Assembly (NCBI RefSeq): GCF_020181035.1
Contig: NZ_JAIQYY010000031.1
Location: 1 to 49,643 of the forward strand
Direction of reading: 5' to 3'
From: Streptomyces sp. CoH27
GTDB taxonomy: Bacteria; Actinomycetota; Actinomycetes; Streptomycetales; Streptomycetaceae
Length of the DNA stretch: 49,643 nt
Made by a program: the position numbers and the translations under genes. This document shows positions 8,060 to 16,029 of this stretch, in pieces (the stretch's first letter is position 1; every line of letters starts with the position of its first letter). The notes beneath the pieces are model-generated. The model was not told where the DNA came from and searched no databases. It saw nothing but the letters and a program-made list of their open reading frames with translations.

Positions 8060-8314
8060 GTGATGCCGCAGGACGAGGCCGTGGTCGGCTGTACGGGCAA
8101 GGTGCTCATCGGGACGCGCGGATCCGCCGGTCCCGGGGAGGTCCTGGTACGGGTCAGAGGCGGCTCCGAGACGTTCCTGGCCTGGTCCGAGGATCCCCTG
8201 CCCGCGGGCGCGACGGTCCTCGTGATCGAATCACGGGGATGCCGCGAGGTCGCGGTCATCGAGTGGGTTGATCCACTGGACGCGCTCGGCGGAGACACCG
8301 CCGGCGCAAGCTGA
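8060..8314 (+). CDS. Small NfeD-like OB-fold protein
   Basis: About 84 residues. The pattern GCTGKVLIGTRGSAGPGEVLVRVRGG, then FLAWSEDPLPAGATVLVIESRGCREVAVIEW is that of the C-terminal beta-barrel (OB fold) of NfeD proteins, which normally follows membrane helices and partners a flotillin or stomatin. Here only the soluble domain exists. The GTG at 8060 is 7 nt after GAGGAGG; the ATG at 8063 is an equal alternative. It ends 11 nt before the flotillin gene, the classic nfeD-flotillin order, so the two almost surely act together. Confidence 0.8.
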   Translation: MMPQDEAVVGCTGKVLIGTRGSAGPGEVLVRVRGGSETFLAWSEDPLPAGATVLVIESRGCREVAVIEWVDPLDALGGDTAGAS

Positions 8315-8325
8315 GGAGTACAGGA

Positions 8326-9501
8326 ATGTTCGGATACCGCGTTCCCGCGCCCGACGAGGCGATGCTGATCTCGGGTGGCAGGCGGGGACTGGGGGGCGCT
8401 CCGTTCCGCGTGGTCACGGGCCACGGCAAGTTCGTGCTCCCGGTCTTCCGGAAGGTCCGGTTCCTCACACTGTCGATGTGTGAGGCCGAGGTCACCGAGA
8501 CCTGCGTGACCAAGCAGGGCATCTCGCTGCACGTCCGCGCGGTCATCGCCTTCAAGGTCGGCAACGACCAGGAGAGCATCATCAACGCCGGCCAGCGTTT
8601 CCTGTCCGACCAGGAGCAGATGTCGGTGCTCACCGGCCGGATCTTCGCCGGCCACCTGCGGGCCATCATCGGCTCGATGACGGTCGAGGAGATCGTCACC
8701 GAGCGGCAGAAGCTCGCCGCCGAGGTGCTGGACACCTCGAAGGTGGAGATGGCCAAGATCGGCCTGATCGTGGACTCGCTGCAGATCCAGTCGATCGACG
8801 ACGGCGACACCGGTTACATCGCCGCGATGTCCGCCCCGCACAAGGCGGCCATCCAGCGCCAGGCCCAGATCGCCCAGGCGCAGGCCACCCAGGCCTCGGT
8901 CGAGGCGGAGCAGGCGGCGGCCCGCAAGCAGGCGGAGTACGCCCGGCAGACCGCCATCGTGAAGGCCGAGTACTCGGCCGAGGTGGACCGGGCGCAGGCC
9001 CAGGCCGCCCAGGCCGGTCCGCTGGCGCAGGCCCACGCCCAGCAGGAGGTGCTGGCGGCGCAGACCGAACTGGCCCAGAAGCAGGCCGAGTTGCGCCAGC
9101 AGCAGCTGGTGGCCGAGGTGGTCAAGCCCGCCCAGGCCGAGGCCGAGCGGGTGCGGATCCTGGCCGCCGCCGAGGCCCAGCGCATGAAGATCCAGGCGGA
9201 GGCGGCGGCCTCCTACGACCGGGTCGCGCTCGACCGGATGCTCATCGACCAGCTCCCGCAGATCGTGAAGGAGGCCGCGGGCGGTCTGGCCGGTGCCAAC
9301 GTCAACGTCCTGAACGGCGCGGACGGCCTCGGCGAGATCGCCGCCGGCCTGGTCTCCCAGGGCCTGACGATCCTCGACTCGGTCCGCCAGAACCTGAACG
9401 GCGGCCAGGACGGCAAGGCCGACACCGACAAGGGCCTGCTCCAGCTGCACTCGGGCAACAAGGGCGGCACGTCGGACGACGGGCCGGTGAACGTCGACTA
9501 G
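8326..9501 (+). CDS. Flotillin-type SPFH/band-7 protein
   Basis: 391 residues. An SPFH domain at the N-terminus (about 5-180) contains LTLSMCEAEVTETCVTKQGI and DQEQMSVLTGRIFAGHLRAI. It is followed by a long Ala/Gln/Glu-rich coiled coil (about 180-300, flotillin domain) and a polar tail. Flotillins scaffold ordered membrane microdomains. No transmembrane segment is visible at the N-terminus, so membrane attachment may be peripheral or through partners. Its start follows GAGGAGTACAGG. It is co-transcribed with the NfeD-like gene. The long open frame on the opposite strand here is a shadow of the coiled-coil codons. Confidence 0.9.
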   Translation: MFGYRVPAPDEAMLISGGRRGLGGAPFRVVTGHGKFVLPVFRKVRFLTLSMCEAEVTETCVTKQGISLHVRAVIAFKVGNDQESIINAGQRFLSDQEQMSVLTGRIFAGHLRAIIGSMTVEEIVTERQKLAAEVLDTSKVEMAKIGLIVDSLQIQSIDDGDTGYIAAMSAPHKAAIQRQAQIAQAQATQASVEAEQAAARKQAEYARQTAIVKAEYSAEVDRAQAQAAQAGPLAQAHAQQEVLAAQTELAQKQAELRQQQLVAEVVKPAQAEAERVRILAAAEAQRMKIQAEAAASYDRVALDRMLIDQLPQIVKEAAGGLAGANVNVLNGADGLGEIAAGLVSQGLTILDSVRQNLNGGQDGKADTDKGLLQLHSGNKGGTSDDGPVNVD

Positions 9502-9614
9502 CGGTCCGCCTCGGCGAGCGTGAAGTGATGGCCGGTGCCGACGAGTTCGAGCCGTCCGGCACCGCGCACGCGTACCGCGGTGGCCCGGCCGGCGCCGTCG
9601 CCCGCTGTCCGCGA
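9498..9614 (-). pseudogene. Possible C-terminal remnant of a lost gene
   Basis: On the minus strand the gap between the MmyB-type regulator and the flotillin reads GDGAGRATAVRVRGAGRLEL and then GTGHHFTLAEADR before a stop at 9498-9500. It is in a different frame from the regulator. The strand-like pattern looks like the last 35-40 residues of an enzyme, but I cannot name a family. No start or upstream domain exists. It may simply be chance coding potential in GC-rich DNA. Confidence 0.3.
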
Positions 9615-9615
9615 T

Positions 9616-10512
9616 TCAGCGCGGGTCGCCCACCGGTTCCCCGGTGACCGGGTGGGCCTCTGCCGGGCCCGTCGTACTCGCCAGCAGCCGCAGGCCCGCG
9701 TCGGACGGGGAGCCGGGCTCGGCGGTGTAGGCGATGAGGCGCTGGCCGGAGGGGCCGGGGATGCACAGGTTCTCGAAGCTCAACTCCAGGTCGCCGACCG
9801 CCGGATGACGCAGTGTCTTGCCGCCCGAGGTGCAGGTGCGCACCGGATGCCGGGCCCACAGTGCGCCGAACTCGCCGCTCTGGATGGAGAGTTCGCCGAC
9901 GAGCTCGGCCAGGGCGCGGTCCTCGGGGTGCCTCCCTGCGACCAGCCGCAGGGAGGCGACCGCGAGCAGGGCCTCCTCCGTGCGGTCGGCGTACAGGTCC
10001 CGGTAGCGCTCGTCCAGGAACAGCATGCGGATCAGGTTGGGCCGGGCTTCGGGCGCCTGCGGGGCCTCCCACCCCAGATGGGCGGCGAGCAGCGCGTGTC
10101 CGAGCCGGTTCCAGGCGAGCACGTCGGAGCGCCGGTCGAGGACCAGCGCCGGTACGTCGGTCATGGCGGCGAGCAGCTGGCGGGCGGACGCGGTCGCCTG
10201 TTCCGTACGGGGTGCGGCGGGTCGGCGCCCGGTGGCGGGGCGGGCCAGGTCCTTGAGATGGGCGGTCTCGTCCGCGGTGAGCCGCAGGGTGCGGGCGATC
10301 GCCTCCAGCACGGAGTCCGAGACACCGGCCGCGCGGCCCTGTTCGAGCCGGGTGTAGTGGGTGACGCTGACGCCGGCGAGCAGGGCCAGCTCCTCGCGGC
10401 GCAGTCCGGCGACCCGGCGCTGGTTCGGCGCGGTGGCGAGCCCGACGTCCTCGGGCCGTACGGCGGCCCGGCGGGTCTTGAGGAAGTCTCCCAGCTCGGA
10501 CGGGGCGTCCAT
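9616..10512 (-). CDS. XRE helix-turn-helix regulator with MmyB-like ligand-binding domain
   Basis: 298 residues. The HTH is at about 37-60 (LRREELALLAGVSVTHYTRL) within an N-terminal XRE domain. From about residue 105 to 285 there is a PAS-like MmyB ligand-binding domain, shown by ALVLDRRSDVLAWN, NLIRMLFLDERYRDLY and GQRLIAYTAEPGSPS. These regulators are abundant in Streptomyces and usually control a neighbouring reductase or dehydrogenase gene, often after binding a fatty-acid-like ligand. Here no such target is adjacent; the nearest candidates are itself and the metallo-hydrolase upstream on the same strand. A 9-bp dyad lies 79 nt upstream. Confidence 0.9.
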   Translation of the reverse strand: MDAPSELGDFLKTRRAAVRPEDVGLATAPNQRRVAGLRREELALLAGVSVTHYTRLEQGRAAGVSDSVLEAIARTLRLTADETAHLKDLARPATGRRPAAPRTEQATASARQLLAAMTDVPALVLDRRSDVLAWNRLGHALLAAHLGWEAPQAPEARPNLIRMLFLDERYRDLYADRTEEALLAVASLRLVAGRHPEDRALAELVGELSIQSGEFGALWARHPVRTCTSGGKTLRHPAVGDLELSFENLCIPGPSGQRLIAYTAEPGSPSDAGLRLLASTTGPAEAHPVTGEPVGDPR

Positions 10513-10590
10513 CCATGCCTCCCGAAGATCGTCCGTCGTGGCGGCCTTTCGTCCATCATGCCCGCCGGGCGGGGCGGACGGGAGCCGTGC

Positions 10591-10613
10591 GGGTGGTCAC
10601 GCGATGACCACCC
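10591..10613. promoter_or_regulatory. Perfect 9-bp dyad between hydrolase and MmyB-type regulator
   Basis: GGGTGGTCA (10591-10599) and TGACCACCC (10605-10613) are perfect inverted repeats with a 5-nt spacer. On the minus strand it sits after the hydrolase stop and before the regulator start. It could be a terminator of the first or an operator of the second; there is no T tract. Confidence 0.45.
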
Positions 10614-10685
10614 ACGTGCCGCCGGACCCGGAGCCGGTCCCGGCCGGACGGACCGGGGCGCCGAGGAGCCCGCGCCGGCGGTACG

Positions 10686-11459
10686 TCAGTCCAGCTGGAG
10701 CCGGTCCGCCAGTCCCGCCTTCGTGAACGCCGTCACGACCTCCGCGCGGCCCTCCGTGAAGTGGGCCCAGCTGTCGCAGTGGGCCGCCACCACCCGGCGG
10801 GCGCCGAGCAGGCCGGCGGCGGTGGCCGCGCCCTCGCCGTCGAGGACGAGGAGGGCGTCGTCCAGGACCTTCAGGCGGGGCGCGCCGGCGAAGAGGACGG
10901 CCGTGTCGACGGGGCCGTGCCGGTCGGCGATCTCCTGGACCAGCTCCAGGGAGGCGTTGTCACCGCTGACGTACACGCTGGGCAGGTCGGCGGAGGTCAG
11001 CAGAAAGCCGGTGACCTCGCCGACGAGGGGCTCGGATCCCTTGGGGCCGTGCAGGGCGGGAGTGGCGGTCACGGTGACCGTACCGCCGTCGGGGCGGGGC
11101 AGCTCGGCGGACTGCCAGGGGGTGAGCGGCACGGTGCCGCCGCCGAGCCGCTCGGCCGCCGCGGGCGTGGTGAAGGTGCGCGGGGTGGCGGCGAGCAGGG
11201 CGCGGCCGGAGTGGTCGAGGTTGTCGGCGTGCTGGTCGTGGGAGAGCAGGACGACGTCCACGGGACCCAGCTCGGCGGCGCTCATGCGCGGCGGGGCGGT
11301 CTTGACCAGGGTCCGGCCGCTGGGCGAGGGGTAGTCGCCGGGGTCGTCGAAGGTCGGGTCGGTGAGGAGGCGGAGGCCGCCGTACTCGATGAGGACGGTG
11401 GGACCGCCGAGGACACGGACGGGGATCCGCTCACCGGACGCGGAGGGCTCGGCGGCCAT
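10686..11459 (-). CDS. Metallo-beta-lactamase-fold hydrolase (UlaG/YtnP-like)
   Basis: 257 residues. The N-terminus GGPTVLIEYGGLRLLTDPTF is typical of the L-ascorbate-lactonase/MBL subgroup. The metal-binding loop reads LLSHDQHADNLDHSG (His74, His77, Asp79) in place of the standard HxHxDH, so the first metal site is slightly altered. Further family marks are VSGDNASLE in the C-terminal half and a late His in RRVVAAHCD. The ATG at 11459 was chosen over a GTG nine bases upstream because GAGGTGA precedes it at good distance. Substrate unknown; likely a lactone or phosphodiester. The upstream region carries inverted GTGAG repeats. Confidence 0.85.
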   Translation of the reverse strand: MAAEPSASGERIPVRVLGGPTVLIEYGGLRLLTDPTFDDPGDYPSPSGRTLVKTAPPRMSAAELGPVDVVLLSHDQHADNLDHSGRALLAATPRTFTTPAAAERLGGGTVPLTPWQSAELPRPDGGTVTVTATPALHGPKGSEPLVGEVTGFLLTSADLPSVYVSGDNASLELVQEIADRHGPVDTAVLFAGAPRLKVLDDALLVLDGEGAATAAGLLGARRVVAAHCDSWAHFTEGRAEVVTAFTKAGLADRLQLD

Positions 11460-11489
11460 CTTACTCACCTCACGTTTTGAAGGAATGTC

Positions 11490-11522
11490 ATCCGTGAGGA
11501 ACAGTAAACCTCACTCACGGAT
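11490..11522 (-). promoter_or_regulatory. Inverted-repeat operator upstream of the hydrolase
   Basis: ATCCGTGAG (11490-11498) and CTCACGGAT (11514-11522) are perfect 9-bp inverted repeats with a 15-nt spacer. Inside them GTGAGG (11494-11499) and CCTCAC (11509-11514) form a second, tighter dyad. Further copies of CTCAC/GTGAG flank it. The layout suggests cooperative binding of a dimeric repressor at the promoter of the hydrolase gene. Confidence 0.5.
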
Positions 11523-11593
11523 AGCGGCAAGGGATAACGTGAGAATCGCGAACGCCCCGGAGATCTGCGGGCCCGGCGGCACCACCCGGAAAC

Positions 11594-11608
11594 CCTACGT
11601 ATTGTAGG
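11594..11608. promoter_or_regulatory. Dyad CCTAC-N5-GTAGG upstream of small membrane protein
   Basis: A perfect 5-bp inverted repeat with 5-nt spacer, 41 nt before the ATG at 11650. Nearly the same site occurs at 12040-12054 before the lysyltransferase gene. The shared architecture suggests one TetR-like dimer controls both genes. Confidence 0.45.
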
Positions 11609-11649
11609 TTCCCAACCGGCAGCGGCCACGTCTGTTCAACGGGGGACCC

Positions 11650-11919
11650 ATGCAGGACACCGAGACGAAAGCCGGCAGGGAGGTCTGCGCGCACAGCCTC
11701 GCGCCGACGGTGACCCTGCTGGTCGTCAGCCTGATCATCGCCGCCGTGGGCGTGTACGAGCTGTGCGGCTTCGGCCTGCACAGCCTCGACCGGCGCCCCC
11801 ATCTGTTCAGCGACGGCCTCGCGACCGGCGGAGTGATCGTCGCCGCCGTGGCGGCCGGCGCCGCGGTGGGCAATCTGGCCTGGCATCTGACGGCCTCCCG
11901 CCGCGGCGCGGGCAGGTAA
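11650..11919 (+). CDS. Small two-helix membrane protein
   Basis: 89 residues. A short polar N-terminus (MQDTETKAGREVCAHS) is followed by two hydrophobic helices at about 19-41 and 59-80 and a basic tail (RRGAGR), so both ends are probably cytoplasmic. I do not recognise a family. GGGGGA lies upstream of the ATG. The gene shares a dyad motif with the lysyltransferase gene that follows 183 nt downstream, which points to joint control in membrane lipid or envelope adaptation. Confidence 0.65.
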   Translation: MQDTETKAGREVCAHSLAPTVTLLVVSLIIAAVGVYELCGFGLHSLDRRPHLFSDGLATGGVIVAAVAAGAAVGNLAWHLTASRRGAGR

Positions 11920-12039
11920 GTCCCTGAGTCCGGGTAAGTAAATCCGGGTAAGGCGAGCACAGGGAGTTCTCAGGAACGCGGGCACAAGGAGCTCCAGGTA
12001 AGAGCGGATGCCGGTACGCTCCGGATACCCGGCGCTTAC

Positions 12040-12054
12040 CTTACGAACTGTAGG
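12040..12054. promoter_or_regulatory. Dyad CTTAC-N5-GTAGG upstream of the lysyltransferase
   Basis: TTAC (12041-12044) and GTAG (12050-12053) flank a 5-nt spacer, with the same geometry as the site at 11594-11608. It lies 48 nt before the ATG at 12103. Confidence 0.45.
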
Positions 12055-12102
12055 GTCAGCGTCTGCCCCGTCCCCTCCTCCCCCTCAAGGTGACCAGTCA
12101 CC

Positions 12103-13932
12103 ATGCCCGCACAGCAGTCGACCGTGATCGACGCGCAGGTCCCGAACCAGCGCGGCAGCCGTCGCGAGTTCTCGTTGCCCACGCCCGGCCCGAAGCTGCG
12201 GGCGAGAGCAGCCGCGGCCACCGTGTGGTACCTGCGGCTGATCGCCGTCTTCAACATCATCGCGGTCATGTCGCTGCCGTTCCGCAAAGAGGTGCAGGAA
12301 CACAACGACGGCAAGATCTTCACCGCCCGCCACGTCCACGCGCACACGCACCACGCCGGCCAGTTCTTCACCCCGTACCTGGCCACCGCCGGCCTGGCCT
12401 CGGCCGCGGCGGCGATCTTCCTGGCGCTGGTGATGCGGCGCGGGAAGCGGGCCGCATGGCTCGTCAACCTGCTGTGCGCGGGTCCCCTGTTCGTGCTCTA
12501 CGTCCTCGCGCTCACCCAGCACCCGTTCCGCGACCACGCCTTCAACTGGGTCTCCACCGCCCTCACCGGCCTCTTCGTCGCCGCGCTGCTGATCGGCCGC
12601 CGCGAGTTCAACGCCGTCGGCGACCCCTCCAACCCCAAGCTGGCACTGGCCGTCGGCGCCGGTGGCGTCCTGGTGACCGGCGGTCTCGGCACCCTGCTCG
12701 TGCACGCCACCAACAAGCTGCCCCACGCCCCCCTGCTCGAAGAGGTGGCCTACAGCCTGCTGCGTGGCGTCAGCGTCGGCCCGCTCGCCGACCGGGTCGA
12801 CTCCGTGCACGCGCCCCGCTGGGTCGACATCATCCTCAACATCCTGCTGGCCGCCGCCTTCTGCCTGGTCCTGTACGCCTGCTTCCGCTCCCCGCGCGGC
12901 CGGAAGCTGCTCACCGACGAGGACGAGCAGAAGCTGCGCGCGCTGCTCGACAAGCACGGCGCCCGCGACTCCCTCGGCTACTTCGCGCTGCGCCGCGACA
13001 AGGCCGTCATGTTCTCCCCCACCGGCAAGGCCGCCATCACCTACCGCGTCGTCGGCGCGGTCTCCCTCGCCTCCGGCGACCCGATCGGCGACCCCGAGGC
13101 CTGGCCCGGCGCCATCGACGCCTGGCTGACCGAGGCCCGCCGCCACGCCTGGATCCCCGCCGTCATGGGCGCGAGCGAGGAGGCGGGCACGATCTACCGC
13201 CGCCACGGCCTGGACGCGCTGGAACTCGGCGACGAGGCCATCGTCGACATCGCCGACTTCACCCTGGAGGGCCGCGCGATGCGCGTGGTCCGCCAGGCCC
13301 ACAACCGGGTCAAGCGGGCCGGCTACACGGTCCGGGTCCGCCGCCACGAGGACATCCCCGCCGAGGAGATGGCCGTCCTCGTCCAGCGCGCCGACGACTG
13401 GCGCGACGGCGCCACCGAACGCGGCTTCTCCATGGCCCTCGGCCGGCTCGGCGACCCGGCGGACGGCCGCTGCGTGATGCTGGAGTGCCGCGACGCGAAC
13501 GACGAGCCCCGCGCCCTGCTCAGCTTCGTGCCCTGGGGCGAGCACGGCCTCTCCCTGGACCTGATGCGCCGCGACCGCGACAGCGAGAACGGCCTGATGG
13601 AGTACATGGTCGTGGAACTCCTGCTCCAGGCCAAGGAGTTGGGAGTGCAGCGGGTCTCGCTGAACTTCGCCATGTTCCGCTCGGTCTTCGAACGCGGCAC
13701 CCGCCTCGGCGCCGGCCCCGTGCTGCGCCTGTGGCGCTCCATCCTCACCTTCTTCTCCCGCTGGTGGCAGATCGAGTCCCTGTACCGGGCCAATGCCAAG
13801 TACCGCCCGGTCTGGGAACCGCGCTTCCTGCTCTTCGCCAAGTCCCGCGACATCCCGCGGATCGGGCTGGCGAGCGCCCGTGCGGAAGGGTTCCTCACGC
13901 TGCCGGGGATGAGCCAGCCTCCGGCGCCGTGA
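12103..13932 (+). CDS. MprF-like phosphatidylglycerol lysyltransferase-domain protein
   Basis: 609 residues. Six hydrophobic helices lie in the first 270 residues (for example AVFNIIAVMSLPF, LATAGLASAAAAIFLALVM, WVDIILNILLAAAF). A DUF2156-type domain (about 285-590) made of two GNAT-like halves follows: LRRDKAVMFSPTGKAAITYR, SEEAGTIYRRHGLDALELGD and VQRVSLNFAMFRSVFERG. MprF enzymes transfer an amino acid from aminoacyl-tRNA to phosphatidylglycerol and flip it, lowering negative surface charge. The membrane part is shorter than in full MprF flippases, so the substrate is not certain. The ATG follows a G-rich AAGG motif at 12089. A dyad shared with the preceding gene lies upstream. Confidence 0.85.
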   Translation: MPAQQSTVIDAQVPNQRGSRREFSLPTPGPKLRARAAAATVWYLRLIAVFNIIAVMSLPFRKEVQEHNDGKIFTARHVHAHTHHAGQFFTPYLATAGLASAAAAIFLALVMRRGKRAAWLVNLLCAGPLFVLYVLALTQHPFRDHAFNWVSTALTGLFVAALLIGRREFNAVGDPSNPKLALAVGAGGVLVTGGLGTLLVHATNKLPHAPLLEEVAYSLLRGVSVGPLADRVDSVHAPRWVDIILNILLAAAFCLVLYACFRSPRGRKLLTDEDEQKLRALLDKHGARDSLGYFALRRDKAVMFSPTGKAAITYRVVGAVSLASGDPIGDPEAWPGAIDAWLTEARRHAWIPAVMGASEEAGTIYRRHGLDALELGDEAIVDIADFTLEGRAMRVVRQAHNRVKRAGYTVRVRRHEDIPAEEMAVLVQRADDWRDGATERGFSMALGRLGDPADGRCVMLECRDANDEPRALLSFVPWGEHGLSLDLMRRDRDSENGLMEYMVVELLLQAKELGVQRVSLNFAMFRSVFERGTRLGAGPVLRLWRSILTFFSRWWQIESLYRANAKYRPVWEPRFLLFAKSRDIPRIGLASARAEGFLTLPGMSQPPAP

Positions 13933-13938
13933 CGCGCT

Positions 13939-15207
13939 CTACTCCACCCCGGCCGTCCGCAGCGCCGTGACCACCAAGGCCCGCGCGACGGCCGCCGTTT
14001 CACCCAACGAGACGTGCTCACCGGCGCTGTGCGCCACCCGCACATCGCCGGGCCCGTACTGCAGCGTGGGGATCCCGGCACCGGCGTACAAGCGCAGATC
14101 GCTGCCGTACGGCGCCCCGCGCTCTCGGGGCCGGGCGGCCCAGCCGCCCACGTCGGCGCAGGCGTCACGCACCTCGTCCCGCAGCGGATGCCCCTGCGGC
14201 AGCCGGCCGCTGGCGAACTGCCCGCCCGGCCAGCTCACCCGGGCCGGATGCTCGCGCAGCCACGCGTCCCGGGCGCACGCCCGCGCCACGCACCGCTCGA
14301 ACTCGGCCCGCGCCGCCGCCGGTTCCTCGCCCAGCCGCACCCCGAGCCGCCCCTCCGCGACCAGCAGGTCCGGCACGCTGCTGGCCCAGTCACCGGCGTG
14401 CAGCGTGCCGACGGACAGGGCGTACGGGATCGGGTACTCGGCCATCAGCGGGGAGGGGTTCCGGTTGCGCTCGGTCTCCAGTTCCGCCAGCGCCCGGTGC
14501 AGCGGCAGATACGCGTCCACGGCACTGACCCCGGCGTCCCGGGAGCTGGCGTGGGCGGCCCGGCCGGGCACGGTGAGGCGGAACGTGAGGGCGCCGGCGT
14601 TGGCGGTGACGAGGGTGCCCGCGGTCGGCTCGGCGATCACGCACGCGTCCCCCGTGTGCCCGCGCCGCAGCGTCCCGAACGCCCCGAGCCCGCCGTCCTC
14701 CTCCCCGACGACGAAATGCACGGCGACCCGCCCGCGCAGCCGCACCCCGGACGCCCGGATCGCCGCCAGCGCCGCGAGATGCGCCGCCAGCCCGGCCTTC
14801 ATGTCGCACGCCCCGCGCCCGTACACGACATCGCCCACGACCCGCGGCACGAACGGATCCCCGTCCCACGCCTGAGGATCCCCGGGCGGTACGACGTCCA
14901 CGTGCCCCTGCAGGATCAGCGTCGGCCCGTCCCCGCCGCCCGCCGTGCACCCGACCAGCCCCCACGCCTCGTCCCGGGCCGCCTCCGTCCCCGGAAACCC
15001 CGGGTCGGCGCGCAGCGCGGGCAGGTCCATCGACCACAGGTCGACGTCCAGCCCGAGCCGCTCCAGCCGCCCGGCGAGCAGCTGCTGCAGCTCCGACTCG
15101 GCCGCGCTCCCGGTCACGCTCGGCACGGAGATCAGCTCCAGCAGCGTCCGCCCCAGCGCCTCCTCGTCCACACACGCGACCGCGGCGGCCTCCGTACGGC
15201 TGAGCAT
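13939..15207 (-). CDS. M20-family metallopeptidase (ArgE/DapE-like)
   Basis: 422 residues. Hydrolyses an amide bond of an N-acyl amino acid or small peptide using two metal ions. Metal and catalytic residues are visible: His102 and Asp104 in LILQGHVDVVPPGD, Asp135 in YGRGACDMKAGL, and Glu169-Glu170 in FVVGEEDGG. The lid/dimerisation domain is the part around FRLTVPGRAAHASS. The ATG at 15207 follows GAGGGGG at 8 nt; an in-frame ATG at 15252 would add 15 residues but has a poor ribosome site. It ends 6 nt from the convergent lysyltransferase gene with no visible terminator between. Substrate not predictable. Confidence 0.88.
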   Translation of the reverse strand: MLSRTEAAAVACVDEEALGRTLLELISVPSVTGSAAESELQQLLAGRLERLGLDVDLWSMDLPALRADPGFPGTEAARDEAWGLVGCTAGGGDGPTLILQGHVDVVPPGDPQAWDGDPFVPRVVGDVVYGRGACDMKAGLAAHLAALAAIRASGVRLRGRVAVHFVVGEEDGGLGAFGTLRRGHTGDACVIAEPTAGTLVTANAGALTFRLTVPGRAAHASSRDAGVSAVDAYLPLHRALAELETERNRNPSPLMAEYPIPYALSVGTLHAGDWASSVPDLLVAEGRLGVRLGEEPAAARAEFERCVARACARDAWLREHPARVSWPGGQFASGRLPQGHPLRDEVRDACADVGGWAARPRERGAPYGSDLRLYAGAGIPTLQYGPGDVRVAHSAGEHVSLGETAAVARALVVTALRTAGVE

Positions 15208-15284
15208 CCTCACGGCCCCCTCGTCGATCCGGTCGGTCCCTGCCCCGATCATCACCCGCGCCGGGCGCAGGGAACAGAGGGCGG

Positions 15285-15944
15285 TCAGCGGGCCGGCGAC
15301 GGGCCGAGAACGGGCGCCGGCAGGGAGGCGAGGGCGGAGTCGGGGTCCCAGGACCCGACGGAATCGGTCCGCGGCCCGGGGACGTACGCACAGGGCACGG
15401 ACGCACCACCGTCGAAATACTCCCGGTCCGCGTACCAGGTGAACGACATCCGCTCGTCCCCGCCGTCCCGCTGGACGAACAGCTCCGCGTCCGCGCCCGC
15501 CCCACCGGCGCGGTAGTCGCTGATCTTCCAGCCCTCCTCCGCCAGCCGCCATCGCAGCCGCCGCAGCCCGGGCACGGCCTGCCCCTCGGGCACGTGGTCC
15601 AGCGCCCACTCATGGCTGAGCCGGTAGGCCCCGTCGACGGTCTTGTCCTCCACCCCCAGCGGGCCGTTGTCGTAGCAGAAGCCGGCGCTGAACGCGCTCC
15701 CCACGCCGACCCCGAAGGCTTCGGTCCCCGGCCGCACCTCGCGCGTGAACCCCAGGACGTCGTACGCCTCCTGGGAGTACCGCAGGAGCCGGCCGGCCCG
15801 CTTCTCGGGCGCGAGGGTCGCGTAGTCCGTCGACTGCGCGTTATGGACGATCCAGGAGGCCAGGGAGAGGAGGACAGCGAGCGCGACGGCTCCGCATCCG
15901 AAGCCGAGGGCGCGGGTGTGCGTGGGTGTGATCTGCTCGGGCAT
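15285..15944 (-). CDS. Membrane-anchored protein of unknown function
   Basis: 219 residues. One N-terminal hydrophobic helix (about 12-34, ALGFGCGAVALAVLLSLASW) acts as an uncleaved anchor. The rest is polar and outside, with SFTWYADREYFDGG and paired cysteines (one near residue 90 in GFCYDNGP, one in ASVPCAYVPG) that may form a disulfide. I do not recognise a family. It sits on the same strand as the M20 peptidase, 77 nt upstream of it, and could be co-transcribed. Confidence 0.65.
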   Translation of the reverse strand: MPEQITPTHTRALGFGCGAVALAVLLSLASWIVHNAQSTDYATLAPEKRAGRLLRYSQEAYDVLGFTREVRPGTEAFGVGVGSAFSAGFCYDNGPLGVEDKTVDGAYRLSHEWALDHVPEGQAVPGLRRLRWRLAEEGWKISDYRAGGAGADAELFVQRDGGDERMSFTWYADREYFDGGASVPCAYVPGPRTDSVGSWDPDSALASLPAPVLGPSPAR

Positions 15945-16029
15945 ACCGGGACCGTAGGCCGCCGGCCGGGCCCGGCGGATGGGCGTGGCTACCCGCCCCG
16001 GCCTGGGTATCCGTACTCACCCGGGAAGG

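Noticed and set aside
7783..9450. 555-codon open frame on the minus strand across the flotillin and mannose synthase genes
   Set aside because: A shadow of the Ala/Gln coiled-coil codons; no domain, and the plus-strand genes have clear motifs.
10604..10726. Small plus-strand frame beginning MTTHVPPDPEPVP
   Set aside because: Pro/Arg-rich, no ribosome site, overlaps the hydrolase C-terminus; more likely chance.
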